A stretch of 64,000 nt of DNA, from NCBI GenBank assembly GCA_966250335.1, contig CBINGZ010000026.1, positions 12,299-76,298 on the forward strand, written 5' to 3'. Source of the DNA: OLB7 sp966250335 (lineage in GTDB: Bacteria; Bacteroidota; Ignavibacteria; OLB7). Position 1 is the first letter of the stretch. Each line of letters opens with the position of its first letter. Positions 53,892-62,996 of this stretch are shown here, piece after piece. The notes under the pieces are model-generated. The model worked only from the letters and a program-made list of their open reading frames with translations. It did not search any database and had not been told where the DNA came from. The translations under genes and the position numbers were made by a program.

Positions 53892-54047
53892 ATCCGGCTC
53901 TGCTCCCGCGAAGCGCTCCCGCGGACCGCTCCCGCGGACCGAATTGGCCGTCCCTGCGCCGAATCGTAAGTTGCCGCCCGACGTCCGCGCCGACCGGAGG
54001 GCAGAGCTGCCCGGCGACGGACGCCGGCCACAAACCAAGGGCCCGGG

Positions 54048-55106
54048 ATGAAACACCTGCGCGTGATTACAGCTCTTCTCGGTATCATCGCCACAGTCGT
54101 CGTCGGCTTCGTTCTCTATCAGCTCAGCTCGGTGCTGGTTCCGTTCGTCATTGCGGTCTTTCTCGCCTATATCTTCCGGCCGATCGTCCTCTTTCTGGAG
54201 CGGAGGAAGGTGCCGAACGTACTATCCATCGTGCTTGTCGTCGCCATCGTGGCGGGGGTGATGGTGGGACTCTACGGCATCGTCAGCGCGAGCGCAACGG
54301 CGTTCATGAAGCAGCTTCCGACCTACCAGGCCAAGTTCGAGGGACTGGCCGCATCCTCCAGTTCGGCCTTCAACAACATCGTCTCCTGGCTTCAACTCGA
54401 TCCGAACACGATCAACTGGCGCGACACGCTGCCGGTCTCCTCGATCACCGGGTTCGTCTCGACCGGGCTCAGCTCCCTTCTCTCGCTCATGGGGAATCTG
54501 CTCCTGGTCCTCCTCTTCATGCTTTTTATTCTGGCCGGCAGCGGAGACTTTCTGCCGAAGGTGCGGCGGGCGTTCAACAACTCGTACGCCGAGACGATCG
54601 CCACGATCATCGCCAACATCGACAGCGACGTGCGTCGCTATCTGATGACCAAGGCGGCGATCAGCCTCGCCTCCGGGGTCGTCACCTGGCTGATTCTGAC
54701 GATCATCGGGGTCGACTTCGCGCTCCTCTGGGGCTTTCTGAGCTTCGCGCTGAACTTCATCCCGAACGTCGGATCGTTCGTCTCCTTCATCTTCCCCACC
54801 CTGATCTCGGTCCTTCAGTTCGACACGCTGACCAAGCCGATCCTGGTGCTCGTGCTGCTGCTGGTGTCGGACAATATCATGGGGAACGTGGTCGAGCCGA
54901 AGATCATGGGAGCAAGCCTGAACCTGAGTCCCGTCGTGGTCCTCGTCTCCCTCATTTTCTGGGGATGGCTCTGGGGGATTCCAGGGATGATCCTGGCCGT
55001 GCCGCTGACGTCGATGATCAAGATCGTCTTCGCGAACATCCCCGAACTGAAGCCGATGGCTGTTCTGATGAGCGGCGGTGAGGCCGCCAAGGCGTCGCCG
55101 TCGTAA
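54048..55106 (+). CDS. AI-2E family transporter (PerM/TqsA-like)
   Basis: 352 residues with about eight transmembrane helices. The C-terminal family signature is LWGFLSFALNFIPNVGSFVSF, then DNIMGNVVEPKIMG with LNLSPVVVLVSLIFWGWLWG. The family includes proposed exporters of signals and Na+/H+ antiporters, so the substrate is uncertain. It stands alone between a terminator and a palindrome. A weak promoter-like TTG-N20-TAAGTTG lies at 53944-53973. Confidence 0.9.
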   Translation: MKHLRVITALLGIIATVVVGFVLYQLSSVLVPFVIAVFLAYIFRPIVLFLERRKVPNVLSIVLVVAIVAGVMVGLYGIVSASATAFMKQLPTYQAKFEGLAASSSSAFNNIVSWLQLDPNTINWRDTLPVSSITGFVSTGLSSLLSLMGNLLLVLLFMLFILAGSGDFLPKVRRAFNNSYAETIATIIANIDSDVRRYLMTKAAISLASGVVTWLILTIIGVDFALLWGFLSFALNFIPNVGSFVSFIFPTLISVLQFDTLTKPILVLVLLLVSDNIMGNVVEPKIMGASLNLSPVVVLVSLIFWGWLWGIPGMILAVPLTSMIKIVFANIPELKPMAVLMSGGEAAKASPS

Positions 55107-55242
55107 GGATCGAGCTCCCCTCCGATCGCATCCCCGGTCCCCTTCCGATCGTCGCCAACCCCGTACCGGCAGAGGCGTTGAGAGAGATGATCGAGAGGGG
55201 ATTGTCGGCCGGGTGAACCGATATCGATAGGCCACATGAAAA

Positions 55243-55272
55243 CGCCCTGCCGGGATCGATCCCGGCAGGGCG
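55243..55272 (-). terminator. Perfect 30-base palindrome, terminator of the helicase gene
   Basis: CGCCCTGCCGGGATC is followed directly by its reverse complement. On the minus strand it is followed by TTTT, so it probably ends the helicase transcript. It also lies downstream of the convergent AI-2E gene. Confidence 0.6.
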
Positions 55273-55331
55273 CTGCATCATCCGGTCGACCCTCCCTTTT
55301 ACGCGAAAGAGTCGTACCTCGACATATACGG

Positions 55332-56660
55332 CTATCGACTCCGCGAGCGGTTTCCGTTGGTGCTCCTGCCGCGGCCGGAGGATCTTCCGTTGCCGCTACT
55401 GTTACCGTTACGAGAGAAGAAGAACTCCGACTGGCTTTCGCGCGGTCCCTTCCGTTCGGTCCGGCTGGGGGGTGCTCCGGGCTCGTAGGCGCGGAGCGAC
55501 GCGGCGTGCGGCGTCTGCTTCCTCGGCTCGTAGGAGAACCCCGGATACTGCTTCCTGGTGAACCGGCGTCCGATGAAGCGCTCGATCTTCTTCAGGTTGT
55601 CCTCCTCCCCGTCCGAGACGAACGTCAGCGCGTCTCCGGTGGAGGTTGCGCGGCCGGTTCTGCCGATACGGTGGATGTAGTCCTCGGCGAAGGCGGGGGT
55701 GTCGAAGTTGATCACATGGGAGATTCCCTCCACGTCGATCCCTCGCGCCGCGATATCGGTGGCGACCATCACGTTCACCTCCCCCTTCTTGAACGCCTCC
55801 AGCGCGCGTATACGCTGGCTCTGCGAACGATCGGAGTGAAGCACCGCCGCCTTGACGCCGTTCCGCTCAAGTCGCGTTGCGATACGGTTCGCGCCATGCT
55901 TGGTGCGGGAGAAGACAAGGACGCTCTCGATCTGCTCCGTGCGGAGCACATGGAGAAGCAGTTCCATCTTCAGTTCGTGGGGAACCGGGTAGACATGCTG
56001 TTCGACGCTGTCGGCCGGGTTGCGGCGCTCGCCGACCTGGATATGCTTCGGCTTGCGGAGCACGGAGCCGGCAAGGTCGCGGATATTCTCCGACATCGTG
56101 GCGGAGAAGAGGAGCGTCTGACGGTCGGTCGGGAGGAGACCGATGATCTTCCGTACGTCGTGGATGAAGCCCATGTCGAGCATGCGGTCGGCTTCGTCCA
56201 GCACGACGATCTCCACGCCGGAGAGATCGAGGCTCCTGCGGTTGGTGTGGTCGAGAAGGCGACCGGGGGTCGCGATCACGACATCGACGCCGCGCCGCAG
56301 CGCCGTCACCTGGGGTTCCATGGAGACGCCGCCGTAGATCGCGATGCTCTTGAGCTGTGTGAACTGACCGTACTGACGCACCGCGTCCTCCACCTGCAGC
56401 GCGAGCTCGCGCGTCGGGGTGACGATCAGGGCACGTACGTTCCGACGTCCCCCCTGGCGGGCGTTGTCCGACAGTCTGTGAAGAATCGGAAGAAGGAACG
56501 CCGCGGTCTTTCCCGTCCCGGTCTGCGCGCACCCGATGACATCGCTTCCCGATATGACCATCGGGATCGCCTGCGTCTGGATTTCGGTCGGCGCTGCATA
56601 ACCGGCTGCGCGGACACCGCGCACGAGCCTTTCAGAAAGGCCGAGAGAGATAAAAGGCAT
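55332..56660 (-). CDS. DEAD-box ATP-dependent RNA helicase (RhlE-like)
   Basis: 442 residues from MPFISLGLSERLVRGVRAAG. Q motif GYAAPTEIQTQAIP, motif I AQTGTGKT, Ia PTRELALQ, II LDEADRML, III SATM, V ATDIAARGIDV and VI HRIGRTGRA are all intact. The C-terminal tail is basic with an Arg/Ser/Gly/Asn-rich end, as in RhlE-type helicases. It remodels RNA or ribosome assembly intermediates. It is monocistronic. Confidence 0.93.
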   Translation of the reverse strand: MPFISLGLSERLVRGVRAAGYAAPTEIQTQAIPMVISGSDVIGCAQTGTGKTAAFLLPILHRLSDNARQGGRRNVRALIVTPTRELALQVEDAVRQYGQFTQLKSIAIYGGVSMEPQVTALRRGVDVVIATPGRLLDHTNRRSLDLSGVEIVVLDEADRMLDMGFIHDVRKIIGLLPTDRQTLLFSATMSENIRDLAGSVLRKPKHIQVGERRNPADSVEQHVYPVPHELKMELLLHVLRTEQIESVLVFSRTKHGANRIATRLERNGVKAAVLHSDRSQSQRIRALEAFKKGEVNVMVATDIAARGIDVEGISHVINFDTPAFAEDYIHRIGRTGRATSTGDALTFVSDGEEDNLKKIERFIGRRFTRKQYPGFSYEPRKQTPHAASLRAYEPGAPPSRTERKGPRESQSEFFFSRNGNSSGNGRSSGRGRSTNGNRSRSR

Positions 56661-57040
56661 GGATAATACTGTATGGGGATCGCACCCTTTCGAGTCGTGC
56701 TTCGGAAAGATCCGAGAGGCGTCTGGTGGCAACCGAGTTGCATGCGGCACATCCGGACAATGGGTCCCGGTACATGTGCCGACATCAGAGCGATCCGATG
56801 AAATACCCGTTACGGGCTCAACATTGGCGGATTCAGTCCCAGAGGGGATTACAGCCGATCAAGTCACAACCCGCGTGCCGACCGCATTCGCGGGCCGGCG
56901 GTGACCTGCTCCCCTGAAGATGAACATTCGGATCGCAAGTCTCTCCTATGACGGAGGCGGACGCAATATAGTGGAATGATCGGTACCCCGGTCCCCCACG
57001 TACCGATCGACACGAATAGCCCCATCCCCCCACGATCCCA
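56661..57040. other. Non-coding gap upstream of the helicase gene
   Basis: About 380 bp between the helicase start and the flotillin terminator. It has no credible ORF on either strand and no clear TAnnTTTG element. A modest hairpin with arms CGGTAC/GTACCG lies near 56979-57006. Nothing recognised. Confidence 0.4.
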
Positions 57041-57044
57041 TCCC

Positions 57045-57085
57045 CCGAAAAAGAAACCGGGCGGGAGCGTTCGGCCCCCGCCCGG
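57045..57085 (-). terminator. Terminator of the flotillin operon
   Basis: The 9-bp stem CCGGGCGGG (57057-57065) and CCCGCCCGG (57077-57085) is followed on the minus strand by a T-rich run (TTTCTTTTTC). It lies 32 bp after the flotillin stop. Confidence 0.7.
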
Positions 57086-57116
57086 CGATATCGTCGTCGT
57101 CCATGCCGTCGGCGCC

Positions 57117-58646
57117 TTACCCGCCGTTCTTCTTCTCCGAGACCGGTCCCACCGTGGCGTCCAGCACCCCGTGGTCGACATCGACCAGGGGGACCCCCGT
57201 GGAGGCGGTGAGCTTCTTGATGAGCGCCTGCACGTCGATTCCCGAGACCGACTTCAGCATCTCCGGCGCCGTCGCCATGAGCGAGGTGACGTAGTTGCTG
57301 ATCCTGGCGGCCCCGTCGCCGTTGCCGGTATCGACCACCGTGATCTTGTCGATCGCCCTCAGCGGCTCGGCCACCTTTCCGGCGAGTTCCGGGAGCATCT
57401 TCGCGATGATGTCGAGCACGGCCGCCTCACCGAACCGCTTGAACGCGTCGGCCAGCTTCTCCTTCGCCTCGGCTTCGGCAAGACCCTTCAGCCTGATGAC
57501 ATCCGCCTCGGCGGTACCGCGGGCGCGCTCGGCATCGGCCACGGCCATACCTTCGATCCTCTTCTGCTCGGCGCCGGCGCGCGCCTCCGCCTCGATCCGG
57601 TACTGGAGGGCGTCGGCCTCACGCATCTTGCGCACCTTGTCGGCCTCGGCGGCCTGCTCCACGGCGTAGCGTTCGGCGTCCGCCTTCTTCTTCAGTTCGG
57701 AATCGTACTGCAGCTCGCGCCGCTTGATCTCCCGCTCCTCCATGTCGATCTCGCGCGATTTACGCACCAGCTCGACCTGCATCTGCTCCTCGACGGCGAC
57801 CTGCTTGGAGCGCGCCTCCTGGATGAAGTACGCCTGGTCCGCCTCTGCCTTCGCGGTATCCTGCGACATCTTGAAGCTCGCGATCTTCAGCTCCTTCTCC
57901 TTGGCCGCCTCGGCGATCATCGTATCGCGCATCAGCTCCGACTTCATGGCGTCCTCCTCGGCCAGCGCCTTCTGCACGCGGGCGTCGCGGTATGCCTGCG
58001 CCTCGGCGATTTCCGCCTCGCGCTTGACGGCGGCGATTCTGGGACGACCGAGCGCCTCCAGGTAGCCGTGCGGGTCACGGACATCCTTGATGGTGAAGGC
58101 GACGATCTGCAGACCCATCTTCTTCAGATCGAGCGCGGCGACCCCCTGAATCTCCTGCGCGAACTTGTCGCGATGGCGGTAGACCTCCTCCACGGTCATT
58201 GCGCCCATGATGGCGCGGAGATGACCTTCCAGAACTTCCCGGGCTTCGGCCTCCAGCGCATCCGGGGGCTTGCCGAGAAACTGCTCGGCGGCGGTCGCGA
58301 CATCCTCCACGGAGCTTCCCACCTTCACGATGGCGACGCCGTTGGCGAGAATCGGGACTCCCTGCGATGTATAGACCACTTCGGGGGTGGAGATCTCCAG
58401 CTTGTGGGTCAGCAGCGAGAGCTTCTCGAACCTGTGGAAGATCGGGAGCACGAACGCGCCGCCGCCCCGCACGATCTTTATCTTCCTGCCCGATTCATCC
58501 GATACGACGTTCCTGCCCCCGATAGCGGCGCCTGTGACGATCAACGCCTCGTCGGGACCCACCGTTTTATATCGCGATGAGAACGAGAGGACAAGAAAGA
58601 GCACGGCTCCGACAACGAGGATCGGAATGAGTAGATATTCAGGCAT
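57117..58646 (-). CDS. Flotillin-like SPFH/band-7 membrane scaffold protein
   Basis: 509 residues from MPEYLLIPILVVGAVLFLVL. An N-terminal membrane anchor (4-22) precedes an SPFH domain (about 30-210: PDEALIVTGAAIGGRNVVSD) and a long Ala/Glu/Lys coiled coil (210-400) typical of flotillins. A C-terminal oligomerisation region (about 420-500) closes the protein. It organises membrane microdomains. Its start overlaps the NfeD-like gene by 8 bp, the normal flotillin-NfeD pairing. Confidence 0.93.
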   Translation of the reverse strand: MPEYLLIPILVVGAVLFLVLSFSSRYKTVGPDEALIVTGAAIGGRNVVSDESGRKIKIVRGGGAFVLPIFHRFEKLSLLTHKLEISTPEVVYTSQGVPILANGVAIVKVGSSVEDVATAAEQFLGKPPDALEAEAREVLEGHLRAIMGAMTVEEVYRHRDKFAQEIQGVAALDLKKMGLQIVAFTIKDVRDPHGYLEALGRPRIAAVKREAEIAEAQAYRDARVQKALAEEDAMKSELMRDTMIAEAAKEKELKIASFKMSQDTAKAEADQAYFIQEARSKQVAVEEQMQVELVRKSREIDMEEREIKRRELQYDSELKKKADAERYAVEQAAEADKVRKMREADALQYRIEAEARAGAEQKRIEGMAVADAERARGTAEADVIRLKGLAEAEAKEKLADAFKRFGEAAVLDIIAKMLPELAGKVAEPLRAIDKITVVDTGNGDGAARISNYVTSLMATAPEMLKSVSGIDVQALIKKLTASTGVPLVDVDHGVLDATVGPVSEKKNGG

Positions 58647-59190
58647 CGAACGACTCCAATGAAGTGTGATTGAACGGTGTAACGAACACTGTATGATCGC
58701 GGGCCTCGACCACGACCACCTCGGTACCTGTCGGGATGATCGTGTTGTCGATGCTTGCGGCGATCTGCGGCGTATTGCCGCCGCCGACCTTGATAAGGAT
58801 CTCTCCGTAACCTTCCGCCGGAATCGGGACGGTGACGCGGGCCGTCCGTCCGACGAGATCATTGACCGAAAAACCGAGCGACGTTTCCGCCTTCTTCATC
58901 GGTTTAAGATAGAGAAAATGGATTCCGACCGCCGCGACGGCCGCCGCGGTAAACGCCAGCGAGAGGACAGGAAGATCTTCCAGCGATGTATACCTCGCCA
59001 GCAGAACCCCTGCTCCTCCGAACGCCGTGATCGCGGTGACGATCGTGGTGGAATTGAGGAAGTCTGCCCCGTCGATATCGACGGTGTCGGCCAGGCCGTC
59101 CCCTCCCGCATCGAACAGATCTCCGACGAACAGCGAGACGACGGTAAAGAGCACGCCGCCGATCAGGCAGCCCCAGAATATCTCGATCAC
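58639..59190 (-). CDS. NfeD-like membrane protein, flotillin partner (proximal copy)
   Basis: 183 residues starting MIEIFWGCLIGGVLFTVVSL. Three transmembrane segments are likely (about 5-22, 46-65, 72-95). A C-terminal soluble OB-fold of the NfeD/YuaF type follows (VNDLVGRTARVTVPIPAEGYGEI ... GTEVVVVEARD). It probably complexes with flotillin. It is a paralogue of the next gene upstream; both open with MIE-F/YFWGCL-GG. Confidence 0.85.
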   Translation of the reverse strand: MIEIFWGCLIGGVLFTVVSLFVGDLFDAGGDGLADTVDIDGADFLNSTTIVTAITAFGGAGVLLARYTSLEDLPVLSLAFTAAAVAAVGIHFLYLKPMKKAETSLGFSVNDLVGRTARVTVPIPAEGYGEILIKVGGGNTPQIAASIDNTIIPTGTEVVVVEARDHTVFVTPFNHTSLESFDA

Positions 59191-59203
59191 CGATAGAATC
59201 CGT

Positions 59204-59800
59204 TCATGATATCGTAATGTCGGCTCCCGATCGATCGGGCAGCCTTGTCTCCATCTCCCGATCGAACTCGGTCACGTAGAGCGTGTTGTCGCGAACCTCC
59301 ACCACCACGACGGTGCGGCCTCTGGGGATTTCATTCCCGTCGAAGCTTGCCGCAATCTGGCAGATGTTCGCGCCCGTCAGCTTCAGCATGATCTCTCCGC
59401 GCCCCTCCTCCGGCAGCGGTATCGTCACCGTGCCGCTCTTCCCCACCAGCTCCCCCATGGAATAGCCGATGGAGCTCTCCGCCCTGCTGATGGGGCGTAT
59501 GAAAGCTACATGCACCAGTATGGACATCGAGATGGCGGCGGCGACTGCGAGAACGATCTGCAATGTCTCCGAAACCGGAGTATATCGCGCCAGAAGAATT
59601 CCGGCGCCCCCGAACATGGTGATCCCCGCCACGATCGACGTGAGATCGAGAAACCCGTGCCCCTTCAGCTTCGGCAGGCCGTGCCCCCCGTGGGGAGCAT
59701 GCAACCCGTGCAGGCCGTGGTGGGGGGCATGCCCCCCGAGAAGCGTGATCACCGAGAAGACGATGCCGCCGACAAGGCAGCCCCAGAAGTACTCGATCAT
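59204..59800 (-). CDS. NfeD-like membrane protein (distal copy)
   Basis: 198 residues from MIEYFWGCLVGGIVFSVIT, chosen by alignment with its paralogue; an upstream start at 59848 is also open. It has the same layout: a helix, a His/Gly-rich loop (HAPHHGLHGLHAPHGGHG, residues 24-41), two more helices and a C-terminal OB domain (GELVGKSGTVTIPLPEEGRG ... IPRGRTVVVVEVRD). The His-rich loop is absent from the proximal copy and could bind metal. It lies 13 bp before the proximal copy. Confidence 0.82.
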   Translation of the reverse strand: MIEYFWGCLVGGIVFSVITLLGGHAPHHGLHGLHAPHGGHGLPKLKGHGFLDLTSIVAGITMFGGAGILLARYTPVSETLQIVLAVAAAISMSILVHVAFIRPISRAESSIGYSMGELVGKSGTVTIPLPEEGRGEIMLKLTGANICQIAASFDGNEIPRGRTVVVVEVRDNTLYVTEFDREMETRLPDRSGADITIS

Positions 59801-59911
59801 GGCGTTCACCGAAGTGGCATGTTCGAAATATCCGCCTGCAAGTTTCATCGATCCGCCGATTCGGGTCGGGGCGGAAGGATGGGCGCCGGAGCGACCGGCG
59901 CCCGACGACGA

Positions 59912-60673
59912 CTACTGCGGCTGCGTGTTGACCGAGAGGGCGACCGTCAGTTCCGGGTTGATCCTGCTGTCGCTCCTGAGCACCACCTCGCCGCTGTTCA
60001 CTCCCGGACGGACCGAGCGGGCGTGCACCACGATCTCGACGCTGTCCCCCGGCGGCACCGTCTTCGGCTCGGTCATATCGAACCTGACGAGCAGACCGCC
60101 CGGGCTCGCCATGGTCGGAGGCTGCACGGTCACGGGGGCCTCTCCGGTGTTGATCAGCTGGATCTTCGATGTTCCCTCCGCCCCCGGCTTCACGTCGCTG
60201 ATAAGCGGGAAGATATCGGGGGAGGCGACCATCTGGCGCTGCACGTTGGCCCGGAGCACCAGGCTGAGGTTGCTGCGGGTCGAGTCGTTGGAGGTGATGA
60301 CGATCGACTTCGTCTGCTGTCCCGCCTTCGTCTTCACGTCCATGCTGATATCCATGGTAGCGGTATCGCCCGGACCCAGCACCTGCTTGTCGAGGGGGGC
60401 CGTGGTACAGCCGCAGCTCGGGCGGACGCCGCCGATACGGAGGGTATCCCCCCCGGCATTGGTGATCTTGACGGTCTTCTTGAGGATACCGGGGCCGGTA
60501 TCGCCCCAGTTCACGGTTTCACCGCCGACGATCTCGATCTTCGGCTTGCTGCCGCGCTCCGGCCCGGACTGGGCCTGGCGCTCTATGCATCCGCCCAGGA
60601 GAGAGGCGGAGATCATGATAATCGCACCGCGATGCGCGAGGGTCTTGACCGCGGAGGTTCCTGGCACCGACAT
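59912..60673 (-). CDS. DUF1573 lipoprotein
   Basis: 253 residues. A lipoprotein signal ends in LLGGC (C29). Two Ig-like/DUF1573-type domains follow: the first has FKITNAGGDTL-like VKITNAGGDTLRIGGV and the family hallmark PSCGCTTAPL, the second has IQLINTGEAPVTV. DUF1573 proteins are exported, common in Bacteroidota and of unknown function. It lies 64 bp upstream of the open frame of the NfeD genes. Confidence 0.82.
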   Translation of the reverse strand: MSVPGTSAVKTLAHRGAIIMISASLLGGCIERQAQSGPERGSKPKIEIVGGETVNWGDTGPGILKKTVKITNAGGDTLRIGGVRPSCGCTTAPLDKQVLGPGDTATMDISMDVKTKAGQQTKSIVITSNDSTRSNLSLVLRANVQRQMVASPDIFPLISDVKPGAEGTSKIQLINTGEAPVTVQPPTMASPGGLLVRFDMTEPKTVPPGDSVEIVVHARSVRPGVNSGEVVLRSDSRINPELTVALSVNTQPQ

Positions 60674-60854
60674 GTTAGACTCCGAGAAAATGTTCCATCA
60701 GGATAGATTGCACCATTCGTTCACTACCGGTGGACGGTACCGTGGAGGGGCCGCCGGGCGGCCCGCCGGGCGCCCACCGACAGGGGAATGACGAACGGCC
60801 CGTCTCCGGTATCGGAAAATAATTGAAACCGGGGAGGTGGAGGGGAGAAATTTC

Positions 60855-60886
60855 TTGCCCCAATGGAGTCCCCCCTCCTAACTTTC
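60855..60886 (+). promoter_or_regulatory. Candidate promoter of tRNA-Thr
   Basis: TTG at 60855-60857 and, 21 bases on, TAACTTTC at 60879-60886, one mismatch from TAnnTTTG. The mature tRNA starts 10 bp later. Confidence 0.4.
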
Positions 60887-60896
60887 CCGCCTACAC

Positions 60897-60969
60897 GCCC
60901 GTGTAGCTCAACTGGCAGAGCATCTGATTTGTAATCAGAAGGTTGCAGGTTCGATTCCCGTCGCGGGCT
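60897..60969 (+). tRNA. tRNA-Thr (anticodon TGT)
   Basis: A full cloverleaf. Acceptor GCCCGTG pairs with CGCGGGC, the D arm is AGCTCAACTGGCAGAGC, the anticodon stem TCTGA/TCAGA encloses loop TTTGTAA with anticodon TGT, and the T arm contains GGTTCGATTCC. The discriminator is T and CCA is not encoded. Confidence 0.95.
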
Positions 60970-60973
60970 CGCT

Positions 60974-61009
60974 GAGGGGTTCGGTTTTCACCGAATCCCT
61001 CTTTTTTTT
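60974..61009 (+). terminator. Rho-independent terminator of tRNA-Thr
   Basis: A 12-bp stem GAGGGGTTCGGT / ACCGAATCCCTC (one G-U) with a four-base loop, followed by eight T residues. Confidence 0.85.
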
Positions 61010-61057
61010 GAGGTTTCGCCGTTTTGTAGTGCCAGAGAGGTGCCGCAAGGTGCACTA

Positions 61058-61925
61058 GAACCTGTTATGCACTTTGGAGGATAAAATCGAGGGTTGTAGA
61101 GTGCGGGCATGAACAACCGCAAAGCGTACCGCAGCGATGTCTCCGATGACGAGTGGGCATTCATTGCCCCCTATCTCACCCTCATGAAGGACAATGCTCC
61201 GCAGCGAGCCTATCCTCTGCGCGAGGTCTTCAATGCCGCTCGATGGATCGCCCGCACCGGCGCGCAATGGGATATGTTGCCCAACGATCTGCCGCCGTGG
61301 ACTGTCGTCTACCAGCAGACCCGTCGCTGGCTTGCCCGTGGCGTCTTTGCGATGATCGTTGATGATCTCCGCGCATTACTGCGCATCGCCGAAGGACGCA
61401 CAGAACAGCCGTCGGCGGCAATCTTCGACAGCCGGACACTGCCGTCGACACCTGAGAGCGGTCATCGCGCAGGCTACGACGGAGCCAAGCGCCGCAAGGG
61501 CTCGAAGGTACACATCGCTGTTGATACGCTCGGGCATCTGCTGGCTGTGCACGTGACGGCAGCCTCGGAACAGGATCGTGCACAGGTCACGGAACTTGCT
61601 GAACAGTTGCAGGAAGCGACCGGGGAATCGGTGAGCCTGGCATATGTCGATCAGGGGTACACGGGCGCAGATGCAGCCGAGGCAGCCTCGGCACAGGGAA
61701 TCCAGTTGGAGGTTGTCAAGCTCTCGGAGGCCAAGCGAGGATTTGTGGTGCTGCCACGGCGTTGGGTCGTCGAACGGAGTTTCGCATGGCTGGCGCGGTT
61801 CCGTCGGCTTGCACGAGATTATGAACGATTACCGGAGACGCTTGCGGGATTGCACTGGCTTGCCTTCGCGATCATGCTCTTGCAGCGCTTCGTCGAAATT
61901 ATTCCTAAAAGTGCATAACAGGCTC
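61058..61925 (+). mobile_element. IS5-family insertion sequence, complete
   Basis: About 868 bp bounded by 18-bp terminal inverted repeats with one mismatch: GAACCTGTTATGCACTTT on the left and, reverse-complemented, GAGCCTGTTATGCACTTT on the right. A CTAG/TA sequence flanks both ends (61055-61058 and 61925-61928), consistent with a short target duplication; the exact cut cannot be fixed because the site is palindromic. It encodes one uninterrupted transposase and lies 48 bp after the tRNA-Thr terminator. Confidence 0.9.
61109..61918 (+). CDS. IS5-family DDE transposase
   Basis: 269 residues. An N-terminal DUF4096-like segment (VSDDEWAFIAPYL, REVFNAARWIARTGAQWDML) is followed by the DDE catalytic domain: first Asp in IFDSRTLPS, second in YVDQGYTGADA, and Glu in WVVERSFAWLARFRRL. 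The frame is intact, so the element may be active. Residue composition matches a single-ORF IS5 transposase without a frameshift. Confidence 0.95.
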   Translation: MNNRKAYRSDVSDDEWAFIAPYLTLMKDNAPQRAYPLREVFNAARWIARTGAQWDMLPNDLPPWTVVYQQTRRWLARGVFAMIVDDLRALLRIAEGRTEQPSAAIFDSRTLPSTPESGHRAGYDGAKRRKGSKVHIAVDTLGHLLAVHVTAASEQDRAQVTELAEQLQEATGESVSLAYVDQGYTGADAAEAASAQGIQLEVVKLSEAKRGFVVLPRRWVVERSFAWLARFRRLARDYERLPETLAGLHWLAFAIMLLQRFVEIIPKSA

Positions 61926-62225
61926 TAGAAGCACATAAGTGCAGCAGAGTTTGCCAAAAAATATGCCAAAGGAATCACCCCCTCTAGAAGGGTTTGCCAA
62001 AACGATATCCCTTAGCAGACAGCCCTGAAGTCACGTCTACTGTCCCAGGTCCTATAATGGATACCATAGCGTGATATCCATCCTCACGAAGCCCGTTTAC
62101 AACTTGCAAAGACCACAGCAACACGATATATTGTCGATGCTTTTTTACCTCATGCGTCGATGTTCTTTTCACCTCATGTCGTGGCGCCACTACCGCGGCT
62201 CAACCAATTGTAGGAGGATGGGATC
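61926..62225. other. Gap between the IS and the first lipoprotein gene
   Basis: Lower GC than most of the window. Repeated TTTGCCAAA and CTCTAGAAG words occur near 61924-62000. A short plus-strand frame reads ISAAEFAKKYAKGITPSRR and may be a decayed DNA-binding protein fragment. No complete gene is supported. Confidence 0.4.
62133..62179 (+). repeat. Imperfect tandem repeat upstream of the lipoprotein gene
   Basis: Two units of about 23 bp, both beginning GTCGATG and ending CCTCATG(C/T) around a T-rich centre, in 62133-62155 and 62156-62179. They could be transcription-factor sites. Confidence 0.45.
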
Positions 62226-62996
62226 ATGCTATTAGGATTCCTTCGCAGGGCAGCAATCGGGGCCTCTCTCGGGGCAATGTTACTCGCTGGTGGGTGCTCT
62301 TCAGATCAACCTACTACACCTCAGGAGACGGGTGGATCGCCGTTCCCCTGGCTCAAGACCTATCCGGCCACGTACGGCTATTTCTACGCTACATCGCAGA
62401 GTTCGGGGACGGGGCCGTCCGGCTACCAGTCGGGCGGAACGATCTTCTCCTCACCCGCTCATTCAACTGCGGTCGACGGCGGCACCATGACAGCCGGGAA
62501 CCTCCCCCTCAGCTATCGCGCAGATGGAACGTACTACTCCATCGGAGCACCGACTTTCGGCGCCGTGTCCACCTGGGGACTCGCGGGCAACCCCGGCCTC
62601 GGCATCCCGGCGTTCACCGATGCGATGTATCTCCCTGCCGAGGTCAAGATGTCTTCCCCCCTGCCGGCAGCTATCATTTCTAAATCGTCACCGATCCCCG
62701 TATCCTGGAATCCCGATCCCAACAACGACACCGTGGCCGTTTATTTTGAGTACGATATTTCGATATCTCGGTTCGCCAATCCATCGAACCCCAGCACTCA
62801 GTATGGGCGGTTCTATATCGTGCCGGATAACGGATCGTTCACGATCCCCGCGGCTGACCTTTCGGGGCTCCCCTCGAATTGCTACATCGGCGTATACGTA
62901 GCGCGAGGAGCCGGGAAGCTCACCGGAACGCCCACGAAGCGGTTCTACATCTACGGCGCAACAACCTCCTCCGGCATCTTCGAGGTCGTGCCCTAG
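62226..62996 (+). CDS. Lipoprotein of unknown function, 256 residues
   Basis: A lipoprotein signal peptide ends at LLAGGC (C24), followed by a short Ser/Thr/Pro linker. The mature part is rich in Gly, Ser, Pro and aromatic residues and probably all-beta (for example SYRADGTYYSIGAP, VAVYFEYDISISRFANP). No family is recognised. GTAGGAGGATG gives a ribosome site just upstream. It lies in the accessory-looking region after the IS. Confidence 0.7.
   Translation: MLLGFLRRAAIGASLGAMLLAGGCSSDQPTTPQETGGSPFPWLKTYPATYGYFYATSQSSGTGPSGYQSGGTIFSSPAHSTAVDGGTMTAGNLPLSYRADGTYYSIGAPTFGAVSTWGLAGNPGLGIPAFTDAMYLPAEVKMSSPLPAAIISKSSPIPVSWNPDPNNDTVAVYFEYDISISRFANPSNPSTQYGRFYIVPDNGSFTIPAADLSGLPSNCYIGVYVARGAGKLTGTPTKRFYIYGATTSSGIFEVVP

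Noticed and set aside
61984..62190. 68-residue minus-strand ORF after the IS
   Set aside because: No ribosome site, no motif, and it lies in apparently decayed sequence.
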